Assembly: GCF_019968765.1 (NCBI RefSeq)
Contig: NZ_CP074149.1
Span: forward strand, 4,526,001-4,590,000
Length of the DNA: 64,000 bases
DNA from: Enterobacter sp. JBIWA008
GTDB taxonomy: Bacteria > Pseudomonadota > Gammaproteobacteria > Enterobacterales > Enterobacteriaceae
Reading direction: 5' to 3'
Positions 53,251 to 64,000 of the stretch are shown piece after piece; positions within the stretch are counted from its first letter, which is position 1; every line of letters begins with the position of its first letter. The notes beneath the pieces were generated by a model. It was given only the letters and a program-made list of their open reading frames with translations. It was not told the DNA's origin and ran no database searches. The translations under genes and the position numbers were made by a program.

Positions 53251-55440
53251 ATGCTCTACAAAGGCGACACCCTGTACCTCAACTGGCTGGAAGATGGCAT
53301 TGCCGAACTGGTGTTCGATGCCCCCGGCTCAGTGAACAAGCTTGATACCGCGACGGTGGCCAGTCTTGGCCAGGCGCTGGATGTTCTTGAAAAACAACCT
53401 GAATTAAAAGGGCTGCTGCTGCGTTCGAACAAAGCGGCCTTTATCGTCGGTGCCGATATCACCGAGTTCCTTTCGCTGTTTCTGGTGCCTGAAGAGCAGC
53501 TGAGCCAGTGGCTGCACTTTGCCAACAGCGTCTTTAATCGTCTGGAAGATCTGCCTGTCCCAACCATTTCCGCCGTTAACGGCTACGCGCTGGGCGGCGG
53601 CTGCGAATGTGTACTCGCGACCGACTACCGCCTGGCGACGCCGGACCTGCGCATCGGCCTGCCGGAAACCAAGCTGGGCATCATGCCGGGCTTTGGCGGC
53701 TCCGTGCGTATGCCGCGCATGCTGGGTGCCGACAGCGCGCTGGAGATCATTGCCGCAGGTAAAGATGTCGGCGCAGAACAGGCGCAGAAAATCGGCCTGG
53801 TCGACGGCGTCGTGAAGCCAGAGAAACTGGTTGAAGGCGCACTCGCCATTCTGCGTCAGGCCATTAACGGCGATCTCGACTGGAAGGCCAAACGCCAGCC
53901 GAAGCTGGAGCCGCTAAAACTCAGCAAAATTGAAGCCACCATGAGCTTCACCATCGCCAAAGGCATGGTGATGCAGACGGCGGGTAAACACTACCCGGCG
54001 CCGATTACGGCAGTGAAAACCATTGAAGCGGCCGCCCGTCTGGGCCGTGACGAAGCCCTGAAACTGGAAAATCAGAGCTTCGTCCCGCTGGCGCACACCA
54101 ATGAGGCTCGCGCGCTGGTCGGTATCTTCCTCAACGATCAGTTCGTGAAGGGTAAAGCCAAACAGCTGACCAAAAACGTTGAGACGCCAAAACATGCGGC
54201 GGTACTCGGCGCCGGCATTATGGGCGGCGGCATCGCCTACCAGTCGGCCTGGAAAGGCGTGCCGGTAGTGATGAAAGACATCAGCGAGAAATCCCTGACG
54301 CTGGGCATGACCGAAGCGGCCAAGCTGCTGAATAAACAGCTGGAACGCGGAAAAATTGACGGGCTGAAGCTTGCAGGTGTGATCTCCACCATTCAGCCTG
54401 TGCTGGAATACAGCGGTTTCGACCGTGTCGACGTGGTGGTCGAAGCCGTCGTCGAGAACCCGAAAGTCAAAAAAGCGGTACTAGCGGAAACGGAAGATAA
54501 GGTTCGCCCGGATACCGTGCTGGCCTCTAACACCTCCACCATTCCAATCAGCGAACTGGCGAGCGTGCTGAAGCGTCCGGAAAACTTCTGCGGGATGCAT
54601 TTCTTCAACCCGGTACACCGTATGCCGCTGGTCGAGGTGATCCGTGGGGAAAAAACCTCTGACGACACCATCGCCAAAGTGGTGGCGTGGGCAAGCAAGA
54701 TGGGCAAAACGCCGATCGTGGTTAACGACTGCCCGGGCTTCTTCGTCAACCGCGTGCTGTTCCCTTACTTCGCCGGTTTCAGCCAGCTGCTGCGCGACGG
54801 CGCGGACTTCCGCAAAATCGACAAAGTGATGGAAAAACAGTTTGGCTGGCCGATGGGTCCGGCGTATCTGCTGGACGTTGTTGGCATTGATACCGCCCAC
54901 CACGCACAGGCGGTGATGGCGGCAGGCTTCCCGCAGCGCATGCAGAAAGATTATCGCGACGCCATTGACGCGCTGTTCGACGCTAACCGCTTCGGCCAGA
55001 AAAATGGTCTGGGCTTCTGGCGCTATAAAGAAGACAGCAAGGGCAAACCGAAGAAAGAAGAAGATGCGGCGGTGGATAGCCTGCTGGCCGACGTCAGCCA
55101 GCCGAAACGCGACTTCACCGACGACGAGATCATCGCCCGCATGATGATCCCGATGATTAACGAAGTGGTGCGTTGCCTCGAAGAAGGCATCATCGCCAGC
55201 CCGGCAGAAGCCGATATGGCGCTGGTATACGGCCTGGGCTTCCCTCCGTTCCACGGCGGCGCGTTCCGCTGGCTGGACACGCTCGGCAGCGCCCGCTATC
55301 TCGATATGGCTCAGCAGTATCAGCACCTCGGCCCGCTTTATGAGGTGCCGGAAGGGCTGCGTAACAAAGCGCGCCATAACGAACCCTACTATCCCGCAGT
55401 TGAGCCAGCCCGTCCGGTTGGCGAGCTGAAAACGGCTTAA
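53251..55440 (+). CDS. fadB: Fatty acid oxidation complex alpha subunit FadB
   Basis: Multifunctional enzyme of aerobic beta-oxidation: enoyl-CoA hydratase, 3-hydroxyacyl-CoA dehydrogenase, isomerase and epimerase. It pairs with FadA. The 729-residue length equals E. coli FadB from the ATG at 53251, which has TCAGGAG upstream. The N-terminal crotonase domain shows [11 protein letters not shown] and [15 protein letters not shown], the two glutamates of the hydratase site. The dehydrogenase domain starts at the NAD motif [10 protein letters not shown] (near 313) and has the catalytic His in [10 protein letters not shown]. fadA follows after 9 bases. Confidence 0.98.
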   Translation: MLYKGDTLYLNWLEDGIAELVFDAPGSVNKLDTATVASLGQALDVLEKQPELKGLLLRSNKAAFIVGADITEFLSLFLVPEEQLSQWLHFANSVFNRLEDLPVPTISAVNGYALGGGCECVLATDYRLATPDLRIGLPETKLGIMPGFGGSVRMPRMLGADSALEIIAAGKDVGAEQAQKIGLVDGVVKPEKLVEGALAILRQAINGDLDWKAKRQPKLEPLKLSKIEATMSFTIAKGMVMQTAGKHYPAPITAVKTIEAAARLGRDEALKLENQSFVPLAHTNEARALVGIFLNDQFVKGKAKQLTKNVETPKHAAVLGAGIMGGGIAYQSAWKGVPVVMKDISEKSLTLGMTEAAKLLNKQLERGKIDGLKLAGVISTIQPVLEYSGFDRVDVVVEAVVENPKVKKAVLAETEDKVRPDTVLASNTSTIPISELASVLKRPENFCGMHFFNPVHRMPLVEVIRGEKTSDDTIAKVVAWASKMGKTPIVVNDCPGFFVNRVLFPYFAGFSQLLRDGADFRKIDKVMEKQFGWPMGPAYLLDVVGIDTAHHAQAVMAAGFPQRMQKDYRDAIDALFDANRFGQKNGLGFWRYKEDSKGKPKKEEDAAVDSLLADVSQPKRDFTDDEIIARMMIPMINEVVRCLEEGIIASPAEADMALVYGLGFPPFHGGAFRWLDTLGSARYLDMAQQYQHLGPLYEVPEGLRNKARHNEPYYPAVEPARPVGELKTA

Positions 55441-56613
<1,173 letters not shown>

Positions 56614-56614
56614 T

Positions 56615-56642
56615 AAAAAACCGGGTCGCATATGCGACCCGG
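56615..56642 (-). terminator. Terminator for fre, adjoining the fadA stop
   Basis: A perfect 22-base palindrome (56621-56642, arms CCGGGTCGCAT / ATGCGACCCGG) is followed on the minus strand by six Ts (56620-56615). It is a rho-independent terminator for transcripts coming from fre and ends 2 bases from the fadA stop. Confidence 0.85.
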
Positions 56643-56664
56643 CAGAAGTTTAGTTGCCGTTCTT

Positions 56665-56690
56665 CCCGCCTGTCAGGGGCGGGTTTTTTA
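56665..56690 (+). terminator. Terminator for fadBA
   Basis: CCCGCC, loop TGTCAGG and GGCGGG are followed by six Ts on the plus strand. It lies 52 bases after fadA and 2 bases from the fre stop on the other strand. Confidence 0.9.
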
Positions 56691-56691
56691 T

Positions 56692-57393
56692 TTAAATGAA
56701 GGCAAACGCATCGCCAAACAGGCGGTCTTCCCGCGCGTCACGTTCGTTACAGAACAGATCACGGGCGATTTTCGCCATCTCAAAACGGCCAGCAATATAG
56801 ATATCATGCCCTGCCAGCGTGCCATGATCCTGCAGCACCGCCGTCAGCACTGTCCCATTACGACCACGCCAGCCCTCTTCCGGCTGCTCAACCACAGGCT
56901 CAATGCGCAGGTTAGGATGGGTTACGCTCAGCGCTTCCAGTTCAGACAGGTCGTACAGATGTTTCTCTTCGCGGCCACCCCAGTAAATGGTGATGTCGCG
57001 GTCCGGGTTTCGCGCCAGTGCGGTCAACAGAATAGAGCGCACATAAGAGAAGCCCGTACCGCCAGCGATCAGGATCAGCGGGCGGTCTTCGTCATCGCGA
57101 AGCCACGCATCACCGTGAGGAATATCCACCACGATTTCACGTTCCTTCAGGATCCGATCCATCACCGCCATTGCATACAGGTTAAGCTCTGACGCACCAA
57201 TATGAAGCTCAATAAATTCCTGCTCCGCTGGCGTTGAGGCCATAGAGAAAGGACGCTTATCACGCTCATCCATCACGACCATCAGGTACTGACCCGCGCG
57301 GAAAGAGAATGGCGCTTCTGGCACTAAACGGACGCGATATACGGTGTCGGTGATAGCATCTACCGAGGTCACTTTACAGCTTAAGGTTGTCAT
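56692..57393 (-). CDS. fre: NAD(P)H-flavin reductase Fre
   Basis: Cytosolic reductase that reduces free riboflavin, FMN or FAD with NAD(P)H; the reduced flavin serves ribonucleotide reductase activation, iron release from ferrisiderophores and UbiD-linked flavin chemistry. The 233-residue length equals E. coli Fre. The flavin-binding RPFSMAST motif (near 46) and the NAD-binding [12 protein letters not shown] loop (near 110) are clear, as is the C-terminal FGDAFAF. It lies 30 bases after ubiD. Confidence 0.97.
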   Translation of the reverse strand: MTTLSCKVTSVDAITDTVYRVRLVPEAPFSFRAGQYLMVVMDERDKRPFSMASTPAEQEFIELHIGASELNLYAMAVMDRILKEREIVVDIPHGDAWLRDDEDRPLILIAGGTGFSYVRSILLTALARNPDRDITIYWGGREEKHLYDLSELEALSVTHPNLRIEPVVEQPEEGWRGRNGTVLTAVLQDHGTLAGHDIYIAGRFEMAKIARDLFCNERDAREDRLFGDAFAFI

Positions 57394-57423
57394 TCGCTCT
57401 CTCTGTCGGCAAGTCTATAGGGC

Positions 57424-58917
57424 TTAACGGTCAGCTCGGGGTTTACCGTTATTCATTATGGCCAGCTCGTCCCAGATCGCGTCAATTCGCGCGGTCACTG
57501 CAGGATCTTTTTTGATCGGGCGACCCCATTCACGGTCGGTTTCGCCAGGCCATTTATTTGTGGCATCCAGTCCCATCTTTGAGCCAAGTCCGGAAACCGG
57601 CGAGGCAAAGTCCAGATAATCTATCGGCGTGTTTTCGACTAACACCGTATCGCGCGCCGGGTCCATTCGCGTGGTAATAGCCCAGATTACGTCATTCCAG
57701 TCGCGGGCGTTAACGTCATCATCGCAAACAATAACAAATTTGGTATACATAAACTGGCGCAGGAAAGACCACACGCCCATCATCACGCGTTTAGCATGGC
57801 CAGGATACTGCTTCTTCATCGTGACCACCGCCATGCGATACGAGCATCCTTCAGGCGGCAGATAAAAATCAACAATTTCCGGGAACTGCTTTTGCAGGAT
57901 CGGCACAAACACTTCGTTCAGCGCCACGCCCAGCACCGCCGGTTCATCCGGTGGACGTCCGGTATACGTGGAGTGATAAATCGCATCTTCACGCTGCGTA
58001 ATGTGGGTCACGGTAAATACCGGGAAATTATCCACTTCATTGTAATAGCCGGTGTGGTCGCCGTAAGGGCCTTCTGGCGCCATTTCACCCTGCTCAAGGT
58101 AACCTTCCAGCACAATCTCTGCACTGGCCGGAACTTCGAGATCGTTAGAGATACACTTCACGACTTCGGTTTTCGTTCCGCGCAGCAGGCCTGCAAACGC
58201 ATATTCAGAGAGTGTATCCGGCACGGGCGTGACGGCCCCCAGAATGGTGGCCGGATCGGCGCCTAAGGCGACAGACACCGGGAAACGTTCCCCCGGATGT
58301 GCAGCGCACCACTCATGGAAATCCAGCGCGCCGCCGCGATGCGACAGCCAGCGCATGATGAGTTTATTCTTGCCAATCAGCTGCTGGCGGTAAATACCGA
58401 GGTTTTGCCGCTCTTTGTGCGGGCCGCGCGTAACGGTCAGCCCCCAGGTGATCAGCGGAGCGGCATCTTCAGGCCAGCACTGCATGATAGGGATTTTGGT
58501 TAGATCAACCGCATCGCCTTCCAGCACTTTCTGCTGGCAGGGCGCGCCACGCAGGCGTTTTGTGGGCATGTTCAGCACCTGCTTAAACTGCGGCAGCTTG
58601 TCGAACAGATCGCGGAAACCTTTCGGTGGCTCCGGCTCCTTCAGAAACGCCAGCAGTTTACCGACTTCACGCAGCGCCGTGACGTCTTCCTGGCCCATTC
58701 CCAGTGCGACACGACGCGGTGTACCAAACAGGTTGCACAGCACCGGCATGGAGTAACCTTTCGGATTTTCAAACAGTAATGCGGGGCCACCGGCACGCAG
58801 GGTGCGGTCAGCAATTTCTGTCATCTCCAGATAAGGATCAACAGGAAGTGTAATACGTTTGAGTTCGCCCTGCTTTTCCAGCAGCGTCAGGAAGTCGCGG
58901 AGATCGTGGTATTTCAT
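57424..58917 (-). CDS. ubiD: 3-octaprenyl-4-hydroxybenzoate carboxy-lyase UbiD
   Basis: Decarboxylase of ubiquinone synthesis that uses the prenylated FMN made by UbiX. Read from 58917 ([10 protein letters not shown]) the protein has 497 residues. An ATG four codons upstream (58929) is also possible, since GAGAGG lies close to it. Conserved segments include [17 protein letters not shown], the [10 protein letters not shown] loop with the catalytic Glu nearby, and [21 protein letters not shown]. It forms an operon with fre and is divergent from rfaH. Confidence 0.96.
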   Translation of the reverse strand: MKYHDLRDFLTLLEKQGELKRITLPVDPYLEMTEIADRTLRAGGPALLFENPKGYSMPVLCNLFGTPRRVALGMGQEDVTALREVGKLLAFLKEPEPPKGFRDLFDKLPQFKQVLNMPTKRLRGAPCQQKVLEGDAVDLTKIPIMQCWPEDAAPLITWGLTVTRGPHKERQNLGIYRQQLIGKNKLIMRWLSHRGGALDFHEWCAAHPGERFPVSVALGADPATILGAVTPVPDTLSEYAFAGLLRGTKTEVVKCISNDLEVPASAEIVLEGYLEQGEMAPEGPYGDHTGYYNEVDNFPVFTVTHITQREDAIYHSTYTGRPPDEPAVLGVALNEVFVPILQKQFPEIVDFYLPPEGCSYRMAVVTMKKQYPGHAKRVMMGVWSFLRQFMYTKFVIVCDDDVNARDWNDVIWAITTRMDPARDTVLVENTPIDYLDFASPVSGLGSKMGLDATNKWPGETDREWGRPIKKDPAVTARIDAIWDELAIMNNGKPRADR

Positions 58918-59099
58918 GCAGTTAATCATGGCCTCTCTGTAAGCGCTTCATTATACGGCGTAAGCCTGCTTGATGCTGTAATTTTGTTAAATAAGCGTGA
59001 ACTTATGCGTTCTGTTCCATTTTCCCCCATTATAATCAACTTAGCGATCCCGCCAGGGTTTTGATATGCTTGCGCCGCGAACTAAGGGAAAGAGTGATT

Positions 59100-59591
59100 A
59101 TGCAGGCCTGGTATTTACTGTATTGCAAACGCGGGCAACTTCAGCGCGCGCAGGAACATCTTGAACGTCAGTCTGTAAATTGCCTGACGCCCGTGATCAC
59201 GCTTGAAAAAATGCAGCGCGGGAAGCGCACAACCGTCAGCGAGCCGTTGTTCCCGAACTACCTGTTCGTGGAGTTCGACCCTGAAGTCATCCACACCACC
59301 ACCATCAGCGCAACGCGCGGCGTCAGCCACTTCGTTCGTTTTGGCGCCCACCCGGCAACGGTTCCGTCAACGGTCATTCATCAGCTGTCGATTTATCAAC
59401 AGCCTGAAGGGATCACCGACCCCGAAACCCCTTACACCGGCGATAGCGTCGTGATTACTGAAGGCGCTTTCGAAGGCCTGCAGGCGATTTTTGCCGAGCC
59501 GGACGGGGAAGCACGCTCTATGCTGTTGCTCAATCTGCTGAACAAGCAGGTACTGCAGAGCGTTAAAAACACCGACTTCCGCAAGCTTTAA
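59100..59591 (+). CDS. rfaH: Transcription antiterminator RfaH
   Basis: NusG paralogue that binds RNA polymerase at ops sites and aids expression of long operons for LPS core, O-antigen, capsule and conjugation. The product is 163 residues (162 in E. coli) from the ATG at 59100; a 13-residue extension was rejected because the family starts MQxWYLLYC. The N-terminal NGN domain (about 1-100) has [12 protein letters not shown] and [12 protein letters not shown]; the C-terminal part, which switches between alpha and beta folds, begins near [13 protein letters not shown]. Its 3' end overlaps the convergent tatD by 4 bases. No ops element was seen in this window. Confidence 0.96.
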   Translation: MQAWYLLYCKRGQLQRAQEHLERQSVNCLTPVITLEKMQRGKRTTVSEPLFPNYLFVEFDPEVIHTTTISATRGVSHFVRFGAHPATVPSTVIHQLSIYQQPEGITDPETPYTGDSVVITEGAFEGLQAIFAEPDGEARSMLLLNLLNKQVLQSVKNTDFRKL

Positions 59592-60370
59592 ACGTTTATC
59601 CCAAAGAGATTACGCACGTTGTCATCCGTCTGCGCCGAAAGCCAGTGCGGATCGTCTCCGCGCCACTTCGCAACGCTCTCAACAATGTGCCCCAGATACG
59701 CGGGCTCATTTCGCCGCGATGCCGGTTTGGGTTTCATATCACGTGGTAGCAGATAAGGCGCATCGGTTTCAAGGAGCAGCCGGTCGGCCGGGATTACCGG
59801 CAACAGCTCCCGAAGTTCAAGCCCGCGACGCTCATCGCAAACCCAGCCGGTAATACCCAGATAAAGCCCTCGCTTAAGGCAATCCACCGCCTCGTGCCGT
59901 GAACCGGTGAAGCAGTGCAGTACCGCGCCGGGCAGTTTATCCAGCCACGGATCCAGAAGTGCCAGGAAACGCTCATGCGCGTCGCGGCAGTGCATAAATA
60001 CGGGCATTCCAAGCTCTGCTGCCAGCGCAAGCTGGGCAGTAAACGCCTTTTCCTGCTCTTCAGGCGTGGAAAAGTTACGGTTGAAATCGAGACCGCATTC
60101 GCCGATCGCCACAACGTCTGGCGTCTTCGCCAGCCTGTACAAGGTGTCGCCACTTTCCGCGGTCCACTGGCTGCTGTCGTGAGGATGGACGCCAGCGGTA
60201 GACCAGCAGCGATCGTAGCGCTGCGCCAGCTGCTGCGCCTGCTCGCTCTCATGCAGGTTGGTGCCCGTCAGCAGCAGTCCTTTCACCCCGGCGGCAAAAG
60301 CACGCGCAACCACCTCATCACGATCTTTCGCAAACTGCGAGCTGGTCAGGTTGAGTCCGATATCAAACAT
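59588..60370 (-). CDS. tatD: 3'-5' DNase / metallohydrolase TatD
   Basis: TIM-barrel metal-dependent nuclease of the TatD family, linked to DNA repair and, despite its name, not needed for Tat export. The 260-residue length equals E. coli TatD from the ATG at 60370, which has GGGGA upstream. Metal ligands are in ECGLDFNR (Glu), [12 protein letters not shown] (His), VLHCFTG (His) and LETDAPYL (Asp). A hairpin separates it from tatC. Confidence 0.95.
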   Translation of the reverse strand: MFDIGLNLTSSQFAKDRDEVVARAFAAGVKGLLLTGTNLHESEQAQQLAQRYDRCWSTAGVHPHDSSQWTAESGDTLYRLAKTPDVVAIGECGLDFNRNFSTPEEQEKAFTAQLALAAELGMPVFMHCRDAHERFLALLDPWLDKLPGAVLHCFTGSRHEAVDCLKRGLYLGITGWVCDERRGLELRELLPVIPADRLLLETDAPYLLPRDMKPKPASRRNEPAYLGHIVESVAKWRGDDPHWLSAQTDDNVRNLFGINV

Positions 60371-60389
60371 GCAAATCCCCATATAACAA

Positions 60390-60405
60390 CCGCCCTGACG
60401 GGCGG
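60390..60405 (-). terminator. Hairpin between tatC and tatD
   Basis: Minus strand CCGCCC, loop GTCA, GGGCGG, then TTGTTAT. It is a weak intrinsic terminator or attenuator in the 41-base gap, which could lower tatD expression relative to tatABC. Confidence 0.5.
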
Positions 60406-60411
60406 CTGGTT

Positions 60412-61182
60412 TTACTCTTCAGTGGTCTTTTCGGGCGTATCGTCTTCGTCATCCGCTCGGCGCCCTTTACCCACGTAGAAACGCGAGAAGAAAACGCCGA
60501 CCTCAAACAGGCAGTACATCGGTATGGCCAGCAGCGTCTGGGAGAACACATCCGGCGGTGTGAGCAACATGCCGACCACGAAGGCGCCCACCAGAATATA
60601 CGGACGCTTCTTACGCAGGTCATCCGGGGTTGTTACCCCAACCCAGCAAAGCAGCACAATGGCCACCGGCACTTCGAATGCCACGCCAAACGCCATAAAC
60701 AGCGCCATCACAAAGCTGAGGTAGCTGGCGATATCCGTCGACACCTGGACCCCTTCCGGCGCGGTATGCGTCAGGAAGCCGAAGGCCAGCGGGAAGACAA
60801 CGAAATAGGCAAACGCCATGCCGATATAGAACAGCAGCGAGCTGGACACCAGCAGCGGGATCACCAGCTTGCGTTCATGCTTATACAGCGCGGGCGCCAC
60901 AAACGCCCACACCTGGTAAAGAATGACCGGAGCAGAAGCAATCAGCGACACCCAGAAGGTCAGCTTGATGGGGGTAAAGAACGGAGAAGCAACGTCTGTT
61001 GCAATCATCGTTGCGCCCAGCGGCATCTGCTTGATCAGCGGCGCAGAAACCACCTGGTAGATATCGTTGGCGAAATAGACCAGGCACAGGAATATGACTA
61101 AAACTGCAATAATGCAGTTTAACAGGCGCTTACGCAGCTCAATGAGGTGCGTAATCAGCGGTTGAGTATCATCTACTGCCAT
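60412..61182 (-). CDS. tatC: Twin-arginine translocase subunit TatC
   Basis: Six-helix inner-membrane receptor that recognises twin-arginine signal peptides and recruits TatA for export of folded proteins. The product is 256 residues (258 in E. coli). The N-terminal [14 protein letters not shown] carries the signal-binding Glu, and the first periplasmic loop has [15 protein letters not shown]. The charged C-terminal tail differs from E. coli, as is usual. It lies 2 bases after tatB. Confidence 0.97.
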   Translation of the reverse strand: MAVDDTQPLITHLIELRKRLLNCIIAVLVIFLCLVYFANDIYQVVSAPLIKQMPLGATMIATDVASPFFTPIKLTFWVSLIASAPVILYQVWAFVAPALYKHERKLVIPLLVSSSLLFYIGMAFAYFVVFPLAFGFLTHTAPEGVQVSTDIASYLSFVMALFMAFGVAFEVPVAIVLLCWVGVTTPDDLRKKRPYILVGAFVVGMLLTPPDVFSQTLLAIPMYCLFEVGVFFSRFYVGKGRRADDEDDTPEKTTEE

Positions 61183-61184
61183 GT

Positions 61185-61727
61185 TTACGCTTTATCACTC
61201 GACGAGGGGGATGATTCGGAAACGGACGCAGCGGGCTTCACTTCCGCCGTTTTTGCCACCGGCTCTTCCGGCTGCGCCTGTTTTTTCACTTCGGTTTCCT
61301 GCGGCGTCTGCTCTGGCGCGGCAGCCTGATGTTCAGCGCTGGCAGGCGTTACGCCCTCGCGCTGCTCCTCGCTGCCCTTCACCACCGGGTTATGGATGGT
61401 GTTCGCTTCGTCGCTCGCTTTTTCAGGATCGTTAACGCTATAGGAGCGTTTCATCGATTCCGCCGCTTCGCGCAGCTCATCCATTGACGCTTTCAGTTCC
61501 GGCGTCAGGTTATCCATGCTCGCCTTCTCGACCTTTTTCAGGCTTTCCTGAAATTCCTGCAGCTTAAGCTCCTGCGCCAGTTCATTTTGAACGGTCGATG
61601 CCAGCGATCTCAGCGCACGCACCCAGCCCGCAACGGTTTTCACTGCCACCGGCAGACGTTGCGGCCCCAGCACAATCAGGCCAATCACAAAGACCAGCAG
61701 GAGCTCACCAAAACCAATGTCGAACAC
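61185..61727 (-). CDS. tatB: Twin-arginine translocase subunit TatB
   Basis: Part of the TatBC receptor complex. The 180-residue product has a short N-terminal membrane helix ([20 protein letters not shown]), the GP hinge (GPQRLP), an amphipathic helix and a long polar tail rich in Glu, Ala and Pro with low sequence conservation. The helix with its Glu8 is the conserved functional part. It lies 3 bases after tatA and 2 bases before tatC. Confidence 0.97.
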   Translation of the reverse strand: MFDIGFGELLLVFVIGLIVLGPQRLPVAVKTVAGWVRALRSLASTVQNELAQELKLQEFQESLKKVEKASMDNLTPELKASMDELREAAESMKRSYSVNDPEKASDEANTIHNPVVKGSEEQREGVTPASAEHQAAAPEQTPQETEVKKQAQPEEPVAKTAEVKPAASVSESSPSSSDKA

Positions 61728-61730
61728 GAC

Positions 61731-61985
61731 TTACACCTGCTCTTTATCGTGGCGTTTAGCGTCTTCCTTTTTGGCTTCTTCTTGCTTATCGGCGATGGAT
61801 TTAGCAGTAAAATCAGCGTCCTGGCTGGTTTTATCCTGCTTGCTCTCATCATCGCTCATCGCTTTCTTGAAGCCTTTGATAGACGCGCCCAGATCGGAAC
61901 CAATAGAACCGAGCTTTTTGGTGCCAAACAGCAGCACGACGATGACGGCAATGATCAACAATTGCCAGATACTGATACCACCCAT
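61731..61985 (-). CDS. tatA: Twin-arginine translocase pore subunit TatA
   Basis: Multimeric subunit that forms the transient Tat passage. The 84-residue product (89 in E. coli) begins [20 protein letters not shown], followed by the [24 protein letters not shown] hinge and amphipathic helix, then a short charged tail. It heads the tatABCD group; the gap of 76 bases after ubiB contains a hairpin. Confidence 0.97.
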   Translation of the reverse strand: MGGISIWQLLIIAVIVVLLFGTKKLGSIGSDLGASIKGFKKAMSDDESKQDKTSQDADFTAKSIADKQEEAKKEDAKRHDKEQV

Positions 61986-62020
61986 ACATGTTCCTCAGGG
62001 ATAGATGATTAAAGAGTCAG

Positions 62021-62041
62021 GTCGCATTATACGTATGCGAC
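62021..62041. terminator. Hairpin between ubiB and tatA
   Basis: GTCGCAT and ATGCGAC form a 7-bp stem around a seven-base loop in the ubiB-tatA gap. No T run follows, so this is at best a weak terminator or an RNA end-protecting structure. Confidence 0.4.
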
Positions 62042-62061
62042 CCGTCGATAGCGACGCACGC

Positions 62062-64000
<1,939 letters not shown>

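Noticed and set aside
54481..55377. 298-residue frame antisense to fadB
   Set aside because: Antisense shadow without family features.
58918..59099. ops element (RfaH recruitment site) near rfaH
   Set aside because: No GGCGGTAGNNTG-type sequence was seen in the rfaH upstream region or elsewhere in the window.

Overview
The window is a stretch of an enterobacterial chromosome, most like Enterobacter or a close relative such as Lelliottia. Nearly every protein matches an Escherichia coli K-12 gene in length and in most of its sequence as I remember it. The 16S gene is enterobacterial, and the differences from E. coli (no acid-fitness island, extra GH8 gene, short dispersed palindromes) fit an Enterobacter-like genome. 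The genus is an inference; I could not run a search.

Left part (1-40.5 kb) follows the E. coli 78-79.5 min order: pitA, uspB, uspA, rsmJ, prlC, rlmJ, gor, treF, a small accessory patch (a membrane protein with ankyrin-like repeats, a GNAT acetyltransferase and an SDR), the LysR gene yhjC, yhjD, yhjE, yhjG, pdeH, kdgK, yhjJ, dctA, pdeK, then the cellulose locus bcsRQABZC with divergent bcsEFG. This block groups a cellulose synthase and its export, trimming and phosphoethanolamine-modifying proteins with two EAL phosphodiesterases (PdeH, PdeK), the c-di-GMP-binding BcsE and the PilZ domain of BcsA. It is one dense c-di-GMP neighbourhood. pdeH carries a clear FliA promoter, tying it to flagellar gene expression.

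Middle (40.5-49.6 kb) is where the order departs from E. coli. bcsG faces a second secreted GH8 endoglucanase gene, which sits just behind birA in a murB-birA-GH8 unit. Upstream of these lies a complete rRNA operon read on the minus strand (P1, P2, boxA, 16S, tRNA-Ile, tRNA-Ala, 23S, 5S, terminator). Its 16S side is flanked by hemG (as at E. coli rrnA) and its 5S side by murB (as at rrnB). Together with the bcsG/birA junction this suggests an origin-centred inversion plus exchange between rRNA operons, or an assembly mis-join.

Right part (49-64 kb) is the E. coli 87-86.7 min block in reverse: hemG, trkH, yigZ, pepQ, fadBA, fre, ubiD, rfaH, tatD, tatC, tatB, tatA, ubiB and the 3' part of ubiJ. 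It covers haem synthesis, potassium uptake, peptide turnover, fatty acid beta-oxidation (with a FadR operator), ubiquinone synthesis, RfaH antitermination and twin-arginine protein export.

I saw no insertion sequence, prophage, CRISPR array or toxin-antitoxin pair. The least understood gene is the 529-residue membrane protein at 9920-11509.
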